From positions 30,950-94,949 of the forward strand of contig JASAMV010004178.1 in assembly GCA_030248065.1 (NCBI GenBank): a DNA stretch of 64,000 nt. Reading direction: 5' to 3'. The first letter of the stretch is position 1, and each line of letters begins with the position of its first letter. The notes under the pieces were generated by a model. It had not been told where the DNA came from, did not search any database, and saw only the letters and a list, made by a program, of their open reading frames with translations. The position numbers and the translations under genes are program-made. This DNA is from Rhynchonema sp. JSB1_4 (Eukaryota; Nematoda; Chromadorea; Monhysterida; Xyalidae). Positions 1 through 13,300 of this stretch are shown piece by piece.

Positions 1-222
1 TAAATTTCCAAATTCGCTGCCGCACAGTAAAATACGCCCCATGGTTAATGTCAAACCCGCATGCTAACCATGCGCGGTTCTGAAGCATTGCGCGCAGCTG
101 CCTGGCTGGCAAGCTGCGCGTGTGTTGGCTATCCGAATGTTTCACAAGTTGATTTTCGGGTTTAGAACCTGACATTAACTATGGGGCGTACTTTACTGTG
201 CGGCAGCTAATTTGGAAATTTA
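1..222. mobile_element. Foldback/MITE-type element with ~53-bp inverted repeats
   Basis: Bases 1-53 reappear as the reverse complement at 170-222 with only a few mismatches (outer motif TAAATTTCCAAATT). The interior holds a second, shorter GC-rich inverted repeat (around 88-122). The left end may be cut by the window. The terminal bases resemble those of the element at 41226-41496 (both end in AATTTACTATA-like sequence). No coding potential is seen. Confidence 0.75.
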
Positions 223-433
223 CTATACACGCGTAAAACATCGGTGCTTGTACTGTACAAAGCAAAACTTTGTTATTGCTGCAAGACTTTTCAAAACATA
301 AGTGCCACATGTGTACGATACATATATTACACCAGTTTGGGGTCCCGAAATTTGAAGCCCAAGGTAACATAAGGTGTCCACATCATGGAATATACCTGCT
401 AGTACATGGGCCTGGAATTTTATCCAAAAGGCT

Positions 434-731
434 GTGAGCAGATAAACGCGGAATGGCAGATTTCTGCATTCCGCATTCCGCGTTTATCTGCTCACCTTTG
501 CGAAATTTTGAATTTCTGCAAGGAAATTTATGCTTTTGGTCAAACTTCTCAGTTGCTGTTTGCGTTAACACGCAACATTTTGAGGTCAGCACGCTGGAAG
601 TTGTCATCGTCACCCAAGCACACACCATTCGGCAAAGGTGAGCAGATAAACGCGGAATGCGGAATGCAGAAATCTGCCATTCCGCGTTTATCTGCTCACC
701 AATTTCCGCATTCCGCGTTTATCTGCTCACA
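434..731. mobile_element. Compound foldback element
   Basis: The unit GTGAGCAGATAAACGCGGAA occurs at 434 and 639, and its reverse complement ends at about 496, 699 and 731. Each end is therefore a hairpin and the two ends are inverted relative to each other. The interior (about 540-610) resembles the interior of the element at 25430-25788, including the string GCTGGAAGTTGTCATC. Reading frames through it are repeat translations. Confidence 0.7.
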
Positions 732-2020
732 GCCAAACAGCGCAGTGCGTTTATAAAGCAAAGCTCAGCCCAATCCATTATGTGCGGACCAGCATGGCGC
801 CTCCGATTCGCTTATTGTTGTGTTGTCCAAACTGAAAGTGATTTTATTCATATCATGCTTTCATGACTGACATGAATTTCGCATTGTGTATTACTTGGCC
901 CAATCATAACAATGACGCCCAACATAAATATGGTCTTGCTTGTCTTACCAGCACGAACTGGTTCATGGAGCCAGGTTTTGGTCCCTTGGTAACACTCCCC
1001 ATGAGAATGCTCAGTATACATAGGTCCCAAAGAATTTATTGGGCTGATGGGTTGTTGTGAGATATGTATGTAGCAAGCAGCTAATAATTGTAGTTTAGCG
1101 TACTACTTTTGAAATCAGGATAAGCTGTGAAGGTCCCTCCTGCGTGTCATGCTAATGCCATTTTATATTTCAGGGAATAAAATTTGAAAGTGTCGTATAT
1201 CGCGGCTTCGATACTGTTTTTGCATGTTTTCACAATGTTTGTTTGTTCACGTGGGTCGCCTGCACTGCCATCATTGGTTCTGCTTTTGATGTATATCTTT
1301 ATGGGTCAGGCGATCAGGGTTACAACATTATATGATCATGAAGCGGTATATACTCAATAAACTTGCTCCCACATGCTCATGTTTTAGTTCCTAACGTTAT
1401 GTGACATACATAGATAGTAGTGCATAGGCAACCATTCCCATACTTGTGTTTCTCTGTTAATTCTGAGCTCCAAATGCTAGTATAAGCAAAAACACACATT
1501 TTGCAAATGCATTGCAAATTATATTTTCGTCCCCATAACCCGGCAATAGCAACATTTGACAGTTTGTCCCAGCGCATGTTTGACATGCAAAACTGTAACT
1601 CGATGCCAGGCATATTTTGGTGGTTTCAGTCTGGGCGGCTTTGTTTCAGTATTTGCAAATGTAGAACCTTTCATTTCGTGATCAATCATATGTCAATTGC
1701 TCAAAGTAATCCTTCATCAGAACAGTCCCGTCCCGACAAAACTGGTGCCGCCGGAAATTAAAATTAATGTACTTTTAGCTTTTTTTTGTCTTCGAGCGTT
1801 GACAGAAACGTTGCCTTTATACATATTCCGCATTAATCTACCCTGTCACAACTGGTACCAAACTCAGTTGGGTACACAGGTTTCTTCTGGTATGCCTCAG
1901 TTAGCTAAAAAGTCCACCATGACCCCATTCCGAGTGAAACAACACAACTCGTTTCTTATGCATGACAAAGGAGCGAAGCTAACTTTACAGACTATTTTTA
2001 TTGCCGGTGGCCATATTTGA
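732..2020. other. Intergenic stretch, nothing recognised
   Basis: This stretch is AT-rich with no frame that shows protein-like composition together with splice signals. No repeat arms were found in it. Confidence 0.4.
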
Positions 2021-3457
2021 ATGTCGTCGCACCGATCAGAGATACAGGGTCTGTCTTCAAGTGGTAGCGGTCGAGTTGGTGGCATAGTTTGGCTTCGAGC
2101 GAACGTTGAATCCGTTGAATCGAGTGAAGATCAATTGAGTGACACTGACATTATTGACCACCCTGTACCAGGTCACGTGATCGAATCTACTCCGAAGGTG
2201 CGCATGCGGTGTCGTGAAAACCTTGAGAATTTTTTGATTTTTACGATTTGTGAATCATAGATACCTACGGTTGCCTATAATTTTTCATGCGCGCACTGTT
2301 GTATCAGTTCTCAGTCGATTTCCCCTTCTCTCTTGAGCGGACGGTGCGCCAGGTCATCGTCAGTGCGAAAATGTTCCAGCTGTCAGTGCAACATGCGCGT
2401 GCTGAGTTGCCGACGTGCAATGGACATCGCAAATTTTTTTCTGCTGATAGTGTTGAAGATAAGTGTGCTGACCAGCGTAAAATGGTTAATTAGGTGTGAG
2501 GGCACAATTTTGCGCTGGTCAAATGAATGCAGCTTTATATTACTCTGTCACAAAATTCGACCTGAACAAAAGTTTGTCAACGCTGAGTGGCATCCGCGTC
2601 GACGAACAGTTTATAAAAGTGCACTATCAATTATTTTTATAAAAATCTTTTGCCAGGTATCGTTGGCCGACGGTTCCCCCGCTCTGCTGCGTCTCAATTT
2701 CACGCCACAGCAACAACGCAATCTCATTCAAAGCGACACTTTGCGCGCCATGAGTGGTTCCAATCACAATAAAACCGGCCATACAGCCACTATTAGTCCC
2801 ACTACTCAAGCACAAGCGCCATGTTTTTGTCCTGTTGGTACTACAAATGTAAATAATTCGTCGTTAGCAGCTGTGTCTGTGTCTGATAGTGTCATCGTGC
2901 CAGACCAGCACCTACTCGTGGACTGTAATGGCCCATCGGCGGCTATTCTAAGCCGTTTGCAACAGCGTACGGCGCAGCGAAGTGCCGCTAATAACCAAAC
3001 AAGCTCCGGTGTGAGTCAGTCTAAGCCACGAAATAATCGGACGTCTGCTAAGTCTTCCATTGGTGGCGGGCCGAAAAGCAGTGCTGCTAATGCACCACAG
3101 CCAACGGAGAATAATGTGTACTATTACAAGCAGCAGACGAACTCCGAAGTCTCGATATCAGCCGAACTACCAGCAGCTACTAATGGACCTCTGAATGCTG
3201 TAGCAGCTATAAATGGACCGGCAACAACCGCGGTGGTAACGTCGGAGCGCAAGAAACACATTGACCAAATACTGCCGCATCATAATGGCAATGGTGACGC
3301 CGGTGGGATAATAGGAGCACACGAGCAAGACGAGGACGACTTTTTGTTCGGTACGAGTTTGACCAGCGTAAACGACATGGCTCCGATCATTGACTATGCA
3401 GCACTGGCTGACGCTCATGTGCCGAGACGACAACCACGACCGTCGAGTTTTGAGTAA
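2021..3457 (+). CDS. Uncharacterised protein, partial gene (two or three exons seen)
   Basis: Exon 1 is 2021-2197 (59 codons, ATG at 2021, Ser-rich, containing SSEDQLSDTDIIDHP). Exon 2 starts at 2657 after TTTTGCCAG. Both junctions are phase 0. Exon 2 encodes about 265 residues of low-complexity Ser/Asn/Thr/Gln sequence with an acidic patch (EQDEDDFLFG) and ends PRRQPRPSSFE. An in-frame TAA lies at 3455-3457, but the same bases form a strong donor, GTAAGT at 3454. If it is spliced, a candidate last exon is 3537-3669 (starts E-PLERPVIQYRN, ends in TAA). No domain is recognised; the composition suggests a disordered regulatory protein. Further upstream exons are possible. Confidence 0.5.
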
Positions 3458-3669
3458 GTGGCGTTTCTAGTACCATTTGCCACCCTACACATATAATTTG
3501 CCAAAAGTAAACAATTTTTGCACGTCTTCCGAATAGGCCTCTGGAGCGCCCGGTAATACAATACCGGAATCGAACTTACAATTGGATAGTATCACGATCT
3601 TTAGGTTGCCTTATTCACATGAACTTTTTTGTGCAAGAGATCTGTGTCATAATATCACAAACCAGGTAA

Positions 3670-4815
3670 TTTACCACGGGAACACAAGCTTTTGGGAACA
3701 AATATTGTTGTTTGTGCATAAATCTCGAAATGCGTCTGAAAAAAGTGACGTTACCAAAGGACCGATTCTGTCTTCAACCTTGTGTCACACAGCCCAACCA
3801 CCAGATTCTTTATTTACTTACAATTTGGTGTCATTTAGTAGGTATTTGGTTCCTTTGACTGACGTGAGATGCCACATTGTACATATGCATACACTCATGT
3901 GACTAGGTTCCAGGGTTTATGCACGTTTATCCTTCTATGTTGAGTCTCGCCCACACCTCCATTCAGATGCCAACATGTTTATTGACAGTGAGAAGTTCTT
4001 TCTGGTTCAAGCCATAAATTTCCATGCTAAAATGTCGGAGTCAGACCGCCCAGCTGCGAGCAGCACATTGTGATGTTCGTCAGCTTGGGCTGTAACAAAG
4101 TTGTAAAAAAACGCGAGAAGTCCCACATCTGGGTTTGGCTTTGGTCGTTCATTGCGCTTCGGCTGCAGGGCTGTAGATGCATTCCAAAATTCACAATTTT
4201 CTGCAAAAGGCCTGTTCGCAATTCATTCATGAAATCTAAAAACATCAACCGAGTAGCGAGGTGTTAAGTCAGAAGACACTAATTTTACTCCTATTCCAAT
4301 CATCAGCTGTGCAGCGTGAGTTATTGGCTGTTCGTTTCAAGCGCTTTCACAGACGGGCGGTGCATCAGGTCATCGTCACTGCAATGGCACCGGTCAGATG
4401 ATGGCCCTAATTTATCATTGCAGTTGTTGTGCCGTGGAATTCTACAGCACCCTTCGAAGTGAAATCATCGATTGGTTTAGGTAACATCTATTCGAGATCC
4501 TCGCTTTTTGGAGAAGGGTTTCTGCATGTCAGAGGCGTGGGGTAGGAAGCCAGAATATTCAGTTCTTGTTAAAAATGTGTAAATTGTGGCTGTGCTCTGC
4601 AATCGTTTTGTTTGACCTGATATCGGGCTCAGCAGGAACATTCTGCATGCCATAGGATTACGGCTAGAGTAATGTAAAATATGTGTACAGGTTTCATGGG
4701 TTTGAACTTCGCTATTGTTGGGTTTGGTACTGCATTGTCAGGATATTACGGCATATTATTTTGCCTGTATAAATCCCGACTTTTTTCAATTTTCAGAAAC
4801 ACCCCACCCCTGACA
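3670..4815. other. Spacer and probable 5' UTR/intron of the tetraspanin gene
   Basis: No convincing exon is seen. A pyrimidine-rich acceptor (TTTTTCAATTTTCAG) ends at about 4795, 20 bases before the tetraspanin ATG, so the 5' UTR is probably split by an intron. Confidence 0.45.
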
Positions 4816-7800
4816 ATGAGTCTGAAAAAGAAATACGCACTGTTGATGTTGTGGAACATTCTACTGGCCCTGTGCCCAATCGGCGTTGCGCTGGTCTATC
4901 AAAGTGACATCAAAAACGCTCAATGGGCGAAACGGTAATCTATAAGTTGGACAGAAAAACGATATTTCAGAAAAAATTATAAGGGTTTCTACCTGGTGAT
5001 CGACACAATCCGAAAAGATCTTTTCTTGGTTACGTGATGTTTTGCATTGACGGTTTTCGAGATCTGAGATCCTTACAAGACCTAAGCCTGAAAATAAGTT
5101 GGAGAATTGCAAAAAGACATTCATACACACACACTATTTGTATTAATTTCTCTTCCATTCGTTTTTCACTCTTGTCAGCCGGCACATTCCAGTAAAACCT
5201 ATCCAAACGTGTTATAGCAGCATTCTTGCTGACAAAGCTTGCTGACGCGCCAATTACTGGTATTGGCAAGATCTATATGTAGAACGTATTACTGAATCTC
5301 AAAACATCTACATAAAGCGAAAAGTCACGTGACCGAGGAAAGCTGACCTGGACCGATCACCAAGTTTGATGCGGCGGCAATAAAAATATTCCAAATTTGT
5401 CTGAGTTCAGCGACGGCAAATACGGCATGAGCACCACATACGAGGACATGGGTTTCTATCCGATGGGCGGTGTGCTGACGCTGTGCGCGTCCTGCTTGTT
5501 TGATATTCTCGCTGTGCTGCTCATAACTGGTTGGCTGATGTTTCACTTTGCAACATACGGTAGACTTATTTTGCCATTTCCTCATTACCGTTCCTATATG
5601 TACCAATATAGCTAATTTGGACCAAACAAGGAGTTCCATTTGCTGCAGGGAACCCTGCCAAAGTGATACTGTACATTCACTTGTTATGACCGTTATAATC
5701 CCTCAAGTTGATTTCTGTCCAACTTAGCAGGCGCTGTATTATCCATACCCCGCACCCTTTATAGGCGCGACATTGCTCCGATTTGGCTACGAGCGTAACT
5801 ACGCACGTTTGTTGATCATCAACTTTTTCGTCAGTACCACAGCGCTGATTCTGTTGTTTTCAAATCAGGAAGAGGCAAACGAACATCTGAATAATTACTT
5901 CACGGTTGGTTTTGCAGTTGCTAATCGGCTCTTTGATAGGAATGTATGCAGTGCAGGAAACATCGAACACATTTGCAGAATGTGGGACCGGGGATCACCA
6001 GGGTAACTATAAAGTGGGTCGATTGAACATGTACATACTGTATAGTCCATCCATCAGCTCATGACACTTTTTCTAAACTGAAAAGCTTGACAGGATCCAG
6101 TGCTGTTCCGGTTCCGGTTGGCTTACGAAAAAGACAAGAAAGAGAAATCGGTTTTTATTTTATTTTTTGCGCCATTTTCTCTGACATTGCCTTGCGGTGG
6201 TGGAATAATTTTTAACAACGGAACCTGAACCTCCCAAACAAAAGTGCCATGAGCTGATGGACGGACTATACTGTATTTGTACTTACACATGTACACCATT
6301 CACTTTGCAGAACGCCGTCAAAAAGCTGTACGACGATCACAATCCGGAAAACTCAGCCACCCGTTTCATCAGCAGAGTCCAGTCCACTGCGCATTGTTGT
6401 GGTATCGATAATGTGACAGATTGGAGTGTGAACAGTCTTTGGGTGAATGAACACAGAGTGCCGGACAGCTGTTGTCGTGCGGATATGCCACAAGGAGATG
6501 AGGTGTGTGCGGTGATGTTTCAAACTTCACGCTTTTGGTTACAATAGTGTTTTTTGTAAATCACGGTCCGACGATTTTATTGGGCGGTGTCATTCCTTTC
6601 CATTTAGCGGACGTTTTTCGCGGTGTTGACTTTCACTATAGTCTTTGTATTGACTGTATTTTTATGGGCATTTAATTATTGTAGCACTTTTTTGACAAGT
6701 GCAGTAGTTGTCTCTCTGTGCGCAATCAAGAATCAAGTGTCAAGCTGATAAAAATCAAGCTGACAAAAATTAATTTTCCTGCTCTGTCACAACATTTGCG
6801 AAAGAACATAATTTTCGCGTCTGCGTGTGCGCACGTCCGAGTGCAAAACGTCCACTTGAAGGTGATACTCGCTTCTCGCTTTATCGTCATGAAATAGTCA
6901 TTCGTCTTCCCAATCATACGATGTTTCCCGTAATTTGCAGTGCGTACCCGCTTCCCCATATCTGCACGTCAAAGCGTGTCGTAACGAAGGCATGGCCGTG
7001 TATGGGCAAGCACGGGATTACGCCAAACTACTGGCTGCTGTCAAATTGTTCGTGATTGCCGTGGATATTGTCACGTCCGCCTTGATATTCAGGGAACGAT
7101 ATGAGAATATATTGGCTGCGCGAACACTGTCCGAAAGAAGGGAACATATGCTTGAGTGAGTGATGGTATTAATTGGGACTTGATCTGCTGTACTTTTCTC
7201 GAGCTTCAAAAATATTAACTACTATATATGTACTAGGTATATGCATTGCAGTTACCAGGGACTGCACCACATCAGATTTGGGATTCTATGACGGGTGCTT
7301 TGGCGGGCAGGTAGGTGGTGCACCAGAGCATCATCTGTTATCCACCAAACTGACCCAATTAAAAAATGGAAAAGTAGTGAAAAATAATCAAATTTTCGCC
7401 GCCCCTTTTCAGCGATGACAACGAACGCGCGTTCATGGAATCCGACTATCTTCCTCCGCCCATCAAAACCAAACATCAATCACTGAACTACCCTCAGTCA
7501 CCCGACCCGTACCCTCCGCCCCGCCCGCCACTCAGTGACTACAGCAGCGGGGAGCCGACAATTATCCCGCCACGTCGAGTTACGGACACTGTGAAACATC
7601 AGCGAACCAGCAATCATGATAGTGCTGTGATGGTGAGATTCTCAAAGTTGGACCCACATCGCAATCAAATGAAAACACCCCCTGATTATCAGGTGAATGG
7701 CCGGATAGGGGGCGCTAGGCCTATGAGTGAAACATTAATCATGAACACGCCAAGGGGTCGAAGAAGCATGATGAACACTAATTTGGATGATATCTATGCA

Positions 7801-7833
7801 GGACGAAAGGACAGGTCCAGTATGCTGCTCTGA
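4816..7833 (+). CDS. Tetraspanin with long proline-rich cytoplasmic tail, six coding exons
   Basis: Exons 4816-4934, 5411-5559, 5765-5904, 6311-6502, 6941-7155 and 7413-7833 join in phase to 411 residues. Membrane segments lie at about 7-27, 58-81, 103-123 and 229-250. The large extracellular loop (about 124-228) carries the family signature CCG at 165-167, a CC pair at 190-191, and Cys201 and Cys213: the six-cysteine pattern. Tetraspanins organise membrane microdomains through partner proteins. The tail (251-411, about 160 residues) is much longer than the usual 5-20 and is rich in Pro, Ser and Arg (PPPRPPL, PPDY), so it could bind SH3 or WW proteins (inference). The first segment lacks the usual long N-terminus. 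The intron before exon 4 holds a MITE (6031-6282). The exon 3 donor is GTTGGT. Confidence 0.93.
6031..6282. mobile_element. MITE-like inverted-repeat element, family also at 36.6 kb
   Basis: The left arm at 6031 (GTACATACTGTATAGTCCAT, then CAGCTCATGACACTTTTT) is inverted at the right end (AAAGTGCCATGAGCTGATGG ... TTTGTAC, ending at 6282). It sits in tetraspanin intron 3, 29 bases before exon 4. A related pair of arms is at 36643-36930. Confidence 0.7.
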
Positions 7834-9420
7834 TGTTGTGTCGTTTTTTACAGCAGTGCAATTCTACTTTTGTTTTCAAACGTCCATCGATTGTGCAATG
7901 GCAATAGTTTCGGTCGGCAATCGTTGTGCCACGCTTTAATTGTGAAAATTTTTATTTGCACTTTTGTCGTCTGCAAGTTAACTTTTTACACTATTTTAAT
8001 TCTCACATTGAGAGTTTTGATGGCATAAAAGAGCGTTTAAATCGAACAGTGGACAACAGACGCCTCCGATAAAAAACGGGCGACACAGGAACAATTTCTT
8101 CAAGATATACTGTAAAAGCACTGACAACAATAACAACACTGATAACGTATGGAGTTGTCCTAATCCTGACAAATCGCAAGACAATTTGGAAGCTCGATCA
8201 CACAGAAATATAATTTGTGCAAAAATTCCCCGCACTATTCTGACCTCCGTCAAACGAACTCCAGCAGCATGACACAAAAGCTGTTTTTAAATGTACAAAA
8301 CGTTTCAATTTTTTAAAAAGGTTAGATTTTTATTAAAAGAGAGCGGGTGAACGAAATTATGAACCATATTTCCGTCGCAGTGCACTTGGAAATGCAGTCA
8401 GATGAGTCCGAAAGGTCTTCAGCAAGACGTTTTTTTGTTGCAACTGCTGCGCTCAGTGATCGCGGGCTTGGGACGACCGTCCAGATCCAAAATTGGAATG
8501 CTGCAACATTTATCAGATTTGTGCTTAACTGTGATGAAACGGGAGAATTTATTTCGTTCGACAGTTTATTCTTCGGTGTGCAGAAGTCCGGTACCTGACC
8601 TTTGCCTGAGCGGTTTAGATTTGTCAGCTGCCCTTGTGCAATGCATACACACAGTGTGCAACCAGTGCACGCAGACATGGCCAGCTCGTTAATGTTATGT
8701 GCGTAGGTAAAAAAAAATTTGTTCGCGAGCACGTTGATGCCTGACCGGTCATTTTTATGTATAACTACGGGAACCAACCAAGCACCGCTTAGGCACGGAC
8801 TTGTGCAGTTACTGTGAGGCTGATTTTGTTTATAACGACACCAAGGGACAAAGCTTATATTGGTCAAATTGTGAACCACGGAGAATATCTGTGCCGGTTG
8901 AATATCTGAGCCATATCGCTTTCTAGGCAAGGTGGTATACCGTTTTGGAAAGAAGAACGAAAAAGGACTCTAAATCGCAGGATTTACACAGTGATATACA
9001 CCTCCAAAGTCACAAGATACATTATTTCCAATGTGAAAACTAGGTACTGTATATACGCCTAGAACAACGAGCGTAATTGTGTTTGCTACATACAGGTACA
9101 CGATCGACACGCAAATTATCAAACTGACTTTGCGGCGGCATGTTGAAACCGTGAAACGTCAGTCACGCATCACTAAAACATGCAGTGAGTGAAAGTCTGA
9201 TATCAACGTGGCCAGCTGATGTTTCAAAAACGTCTTTTTAACAGCTTAAGGGCAACATTAAATGCAACCCCTCCGACTGCGACTGCGGTGCACGTGCGCA
9301 GCAGGAAGATGTATATCGAACGACGAATCAACGAACAATTCTTGCAATGATCAAAGTCAGCACCGCACCCCAATTCTATGGCAAGTAGGCTCGAAGCAAA
9401 CTATGTACAAACCAGTCCGT
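7834..9420. other. Tetraspanin 3' region and intergenic spacer
   Basis: A 202-codon open frame exists on the minus strand (8322-8930), but it has no family resemblance, no clear context, and competing open frames on the other strand. I see no supported gene. Confidence 0.4.
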
Positions 9421-10281
9421 GACGAATTATGTGGCCACTTTGCAACGCCGGCGCGCGCCAGGCGTTGTGCCTATAAGTATAGGGTGATCTGCAAGCGTAC
9501 GGTAGCTTGGCAACAGGAAAAGTTAGCGCGCGCCGCGCGCGCGCCGTTTTCCAATAATCACACAAGGAGGCGTATGGAATGAGTAACAGAGATCGCTTAT
9601 TCATGCAATAAGTTTGCAATTTATCAAAACACGCGAGATCAGTTTTGAATTTTGCGTGAACAAGTTAATTGCCGTTTATTTTTGTTCAGCATGTCACAAA
9701 GTTTTTGCAGGTTGATGCATGTCACACAACTTTTGTGACTATGTCTTCGATGCGCTTTTTTTCGTATTGGATTTGAAACAGCAAAGCTGAAAAGAAACAC
9801 GTCCATACCAGAAGAAAGGAAATGAACAGACAACTGCACTCACACGACTGACAGACAATGCGGATTATGATGAAAAACAAGCACGCAACACAAAATAAAA
9901 CATCACAGCATGTGGTGTATGTATTTGGTTTGCTGCTTGCGTTTTGTGTTGGCCTGCTCAGCTGTTTCGGCGGCAAACATAAGGGTGCTCTGCTAGTGTG
10001 ATTGGTCATTGGGTGATTGCAGATCCACCCACATTGCTCTCCGTTTTTATTTCCATAACTTGCTGCCCGACGCCATGTGATGCACATTTTAACAGCTCCA
10101 ATCGCTGCAAATAGCACACACGTTTGAATTGCCGCCTTTGGATGTATGACAAAACTGAAACGAAACGCGCGCGCCGCGCGCGCCATTTGCTCTGTGCGGA
10201 AACCACAAATCAAGCCGACCGCCCTATGCTTATGTGCATAACGCCTGGCGCGCGCGCTGCAAAGTGGCCACATAATTCGTC
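9421..10281. mobile_element. Element with ~150-bp divergent inverted repeats rich in CGCGCG
   Basis: The left end GACGAATTATGTGGCCACTT at 9421 is matched by the inverted copy ending at 10281. The arms continue for about 150 bp with blocks of alternating CG (near 9530 and 10170) and moderate divergence. The core has no clear transposase. It ends about 45 bases from the stop codon of the GPCR gene. Confidence 0.65.
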
Positions 10282-10326
10282 GATGCTCACAGTGTTTGGC
10301 GTCAAATACGATCCGGCTCTCATTGT

Positions 10327-13300
10327 TTACCTCTGTGCCCACCTTTTGGCGCGTTGCTCCCTCGGCGTTGCAGCACCGCCGGCGCCCGTGGCTCGGTTCG
10401 CGACATTAGTCGTCAATGTGGACAACCAAGTCGACGTCTTGCGGTAACCGCTGGCCATCGAGGTGTAGAGTTGTGTGCGAAAGTTTGAGGAAACCACGCA
10501 GAACAGAAGGAAGTTGACCGACTTGCCCGTCACCACGAGCGCGTTCGCGATCAGGGCTGCAAGATTTTCGCAAGCTGATGTTTCAAACTTGATGATCAGA
10601 TCGGATGTGACTGATCCCCGATTAATCATGTCTGGAAATCGCACATACAGTATGTAGCATAGTGAAACGCTTCAGGTGTTATACTCTGATACGTTTGACA
10701 GAATTTTCTGTCAGAAACGTTGCTTGATCAGCAAAGCGCACATCGCATATTTGCCAACTATGTATGTATACCAGCTTGCTGAAACTTGATCAAAGAGAGC
10801 TGCTACATCTTATTGTTATCATGCCCATTGGACAAAAGACTCACGATCCCCGTTGTCCGAATGTAGATCTGAGCTGAGCACGCACAGAGAAAATAATAGC
10901 CTGTTGGGAACTCCATTATTGCCATCCGAAAAATATACTTACAATGGTGATATAGGAGCAGTGGGTTTTTAAAAAAAAATTCGTTCCAAAACTTTAAAAA
11001 AAAATTTTTTTATTGTTTCAAAGTTCAAAAATTTATCCATTTTTTGCTCTGAAAGTGCTATTTTTGCATAAAAATTGCTACTGTTGACATCACCTGACCC
11101 TACCATGGGTGTATTGGGTGCCATAATCGTTGTTTTGTGGTATCTAGACATAGTGCACACACTCACATGGCCTCTCATATGATTACACATGTACATGTGA
11201 CTGGGTGGGCATGCATTTATCCATGCAACAGACCCGAAAGCAGTGATTCGGTGTGATATTCACTCTATATTTACACTGTTTGTCACATATTTGCATTGGT
11301 CGTGTACCAAGAGGCAACAGTTTCACCCAAATTTATCGTCTTGAGTGTCACAAAGCCACACCAAGGCACCCACACCACGTGGGGGAAGTGTACGGGTGTG
11401 TACCTGACCAGTGGTTTTTAAAAAAAAAATTTTTTTTTACTAAAAAAAATTTTTTTTTTAAAAAAATTCGTTCCAAAAGTTAAAAAAAAATTTTTTTTAT
11501 TGTTTCAAAATTCGAAAATTTCTCTATTTTTTGCTCTAAAGGTGCTATTTTTTGCATAAAAATTGCTACTGTTAAGATCACCCGACCCAACCATGGGTGT
11601 ATTGGGTGCCATAATCGTTGTTTTGTGGCATCTAGACATAATGCACACACTCACATGGCCTCTCATATAATTACACATGTACATGTGACTAGGTGGGCAT
11701 GCATTTATCCATGCAACAGACCCGAAAGCAGTGATTCGGTGTGATATTCACCCTATATTTACACTGTTTGTCACATATTTGCATTGGTCGTGTACCAAGA
11801 GGCAATAGTTTCACCCAAATTTACCGTCTTGAGTGTCACAAAGCCACACCAAGGCACCCACACTACGTGGGGGAAGTGTACGGGTGTGTACCTGACTACT
11901 GTTGGTACTCATTGACCATTGTTTAGTATTGTTTTCGTGTCGTGAGTGCTTTATATGCACTTACCACACGTTATGGAAGAAAAATACCACTATTTTTTGC
12001 TTTAGCGCTCATTTTTTTCGTTTCTGGTAGTTTTTTGCTGGAATAAAAAAATTTTTTTCAAATTAAAAAAAAATTTTTTTTTAAAAAAAAGGGGTTTGAA
12101 TAAAAAATTTTTTTATTAACCACTGTACCTGTTGGTACTCATTGACCATTGTTTAGTATTGTTTTCGTGTCGTGAGTGCTTTATGCACTTACCACACGTT
12201 ATGGAAGAAAAATGCCACTATTTTTTGCTTTAGCGCTCATTTTTTTTCGTTTCTGGCAGTTTTTGGCTGGAATAAAAAAAAAATTTTTAATTAAAAAAAA
12301 TTTTTTTTAAAAAAATGGGGTTTGAACAAAAAATTTTTTTTATTAGCCACTGCATAGGAGACCATTGCGATAGCAGATAAACCAAGTAGGGAAAACAGAT
12401 GTGCAAACCTCAGAAGAAAACACGAACAAAAAGCAAGCAAAACCAACACCAATAATAGAATGCCAACGGCAATCTTCGATCAATCTGACCACTCTTCCAC
12501 AACGCGTACACCCTGATGGCCACTGATGGCAAGTGTGTGAGGACGTAGGCCAGCGCTATGGTGATGGCCACGACGGTGATCCGGCGCTCTTCAGTCAAAC
12601 GCTGGTCTTGACCGGTGTTCTGGGTGGTGCGGCGTTGTTGCTGGCTGCGAGAATGAGGATAAAATATTTCAGTTTTGTGTATCAGCCTATGGCTGCTATC
12701 AAAACGTGGTGATCGAATCGGACTTGCACTGGTCGACTTTTTTGAGATCAGAATATTTTTAGAGATTTACTGTTTCCACTTATTTTGACGATCGTCAAGC
12801 ATTTATCACATCCGTCGGGCACAACTCTTGCGTTGGTCGAATGTTCTCAGAAAAGTTCTTGTGGGTCAAAGCAGATCTCAACCAATTCGCAGAAGTTGGG
12901 ACTCGGGGTTTATCGGATCAGATCTCAAAACGGCAGTGTTCTATAGACGTCACGGAACGATTGGTGCAAAATTTTGACCCTGATGTTTCAACATTTTCAC
13001 GTTCACACGCGCTTGGTGAACAGCAAGAGTTGCATTGGCACTGCACGTTAGTGGTGTGTACCAACTGTATCAAATTCTAACACAAGTCATGTTGGCAACT
13101 ACATACTACGAACCCTGACTGCACCAACCTTACACACCCGTTTAGTCCGTCTTCACTGCCGTTGTTAGCGCCCTTCTTCAACAGCGATTGTGTTTGTTGT
13201 TGTTGTTGTTGTTGTTGTTCGTGTTTCGTGTTGAACCGATGCAGCCCGCGATTCTGCCATTTCAGCGATATGATCAGCGTCAAATTCAGCACGATCAACA

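Noticed and set aside
8322..8930. 202-codon open frame on the minus strand
   Set aside because: No family features, signal peptide or splice context; two open frames overlap it on the other strand; composition looks like spacer.
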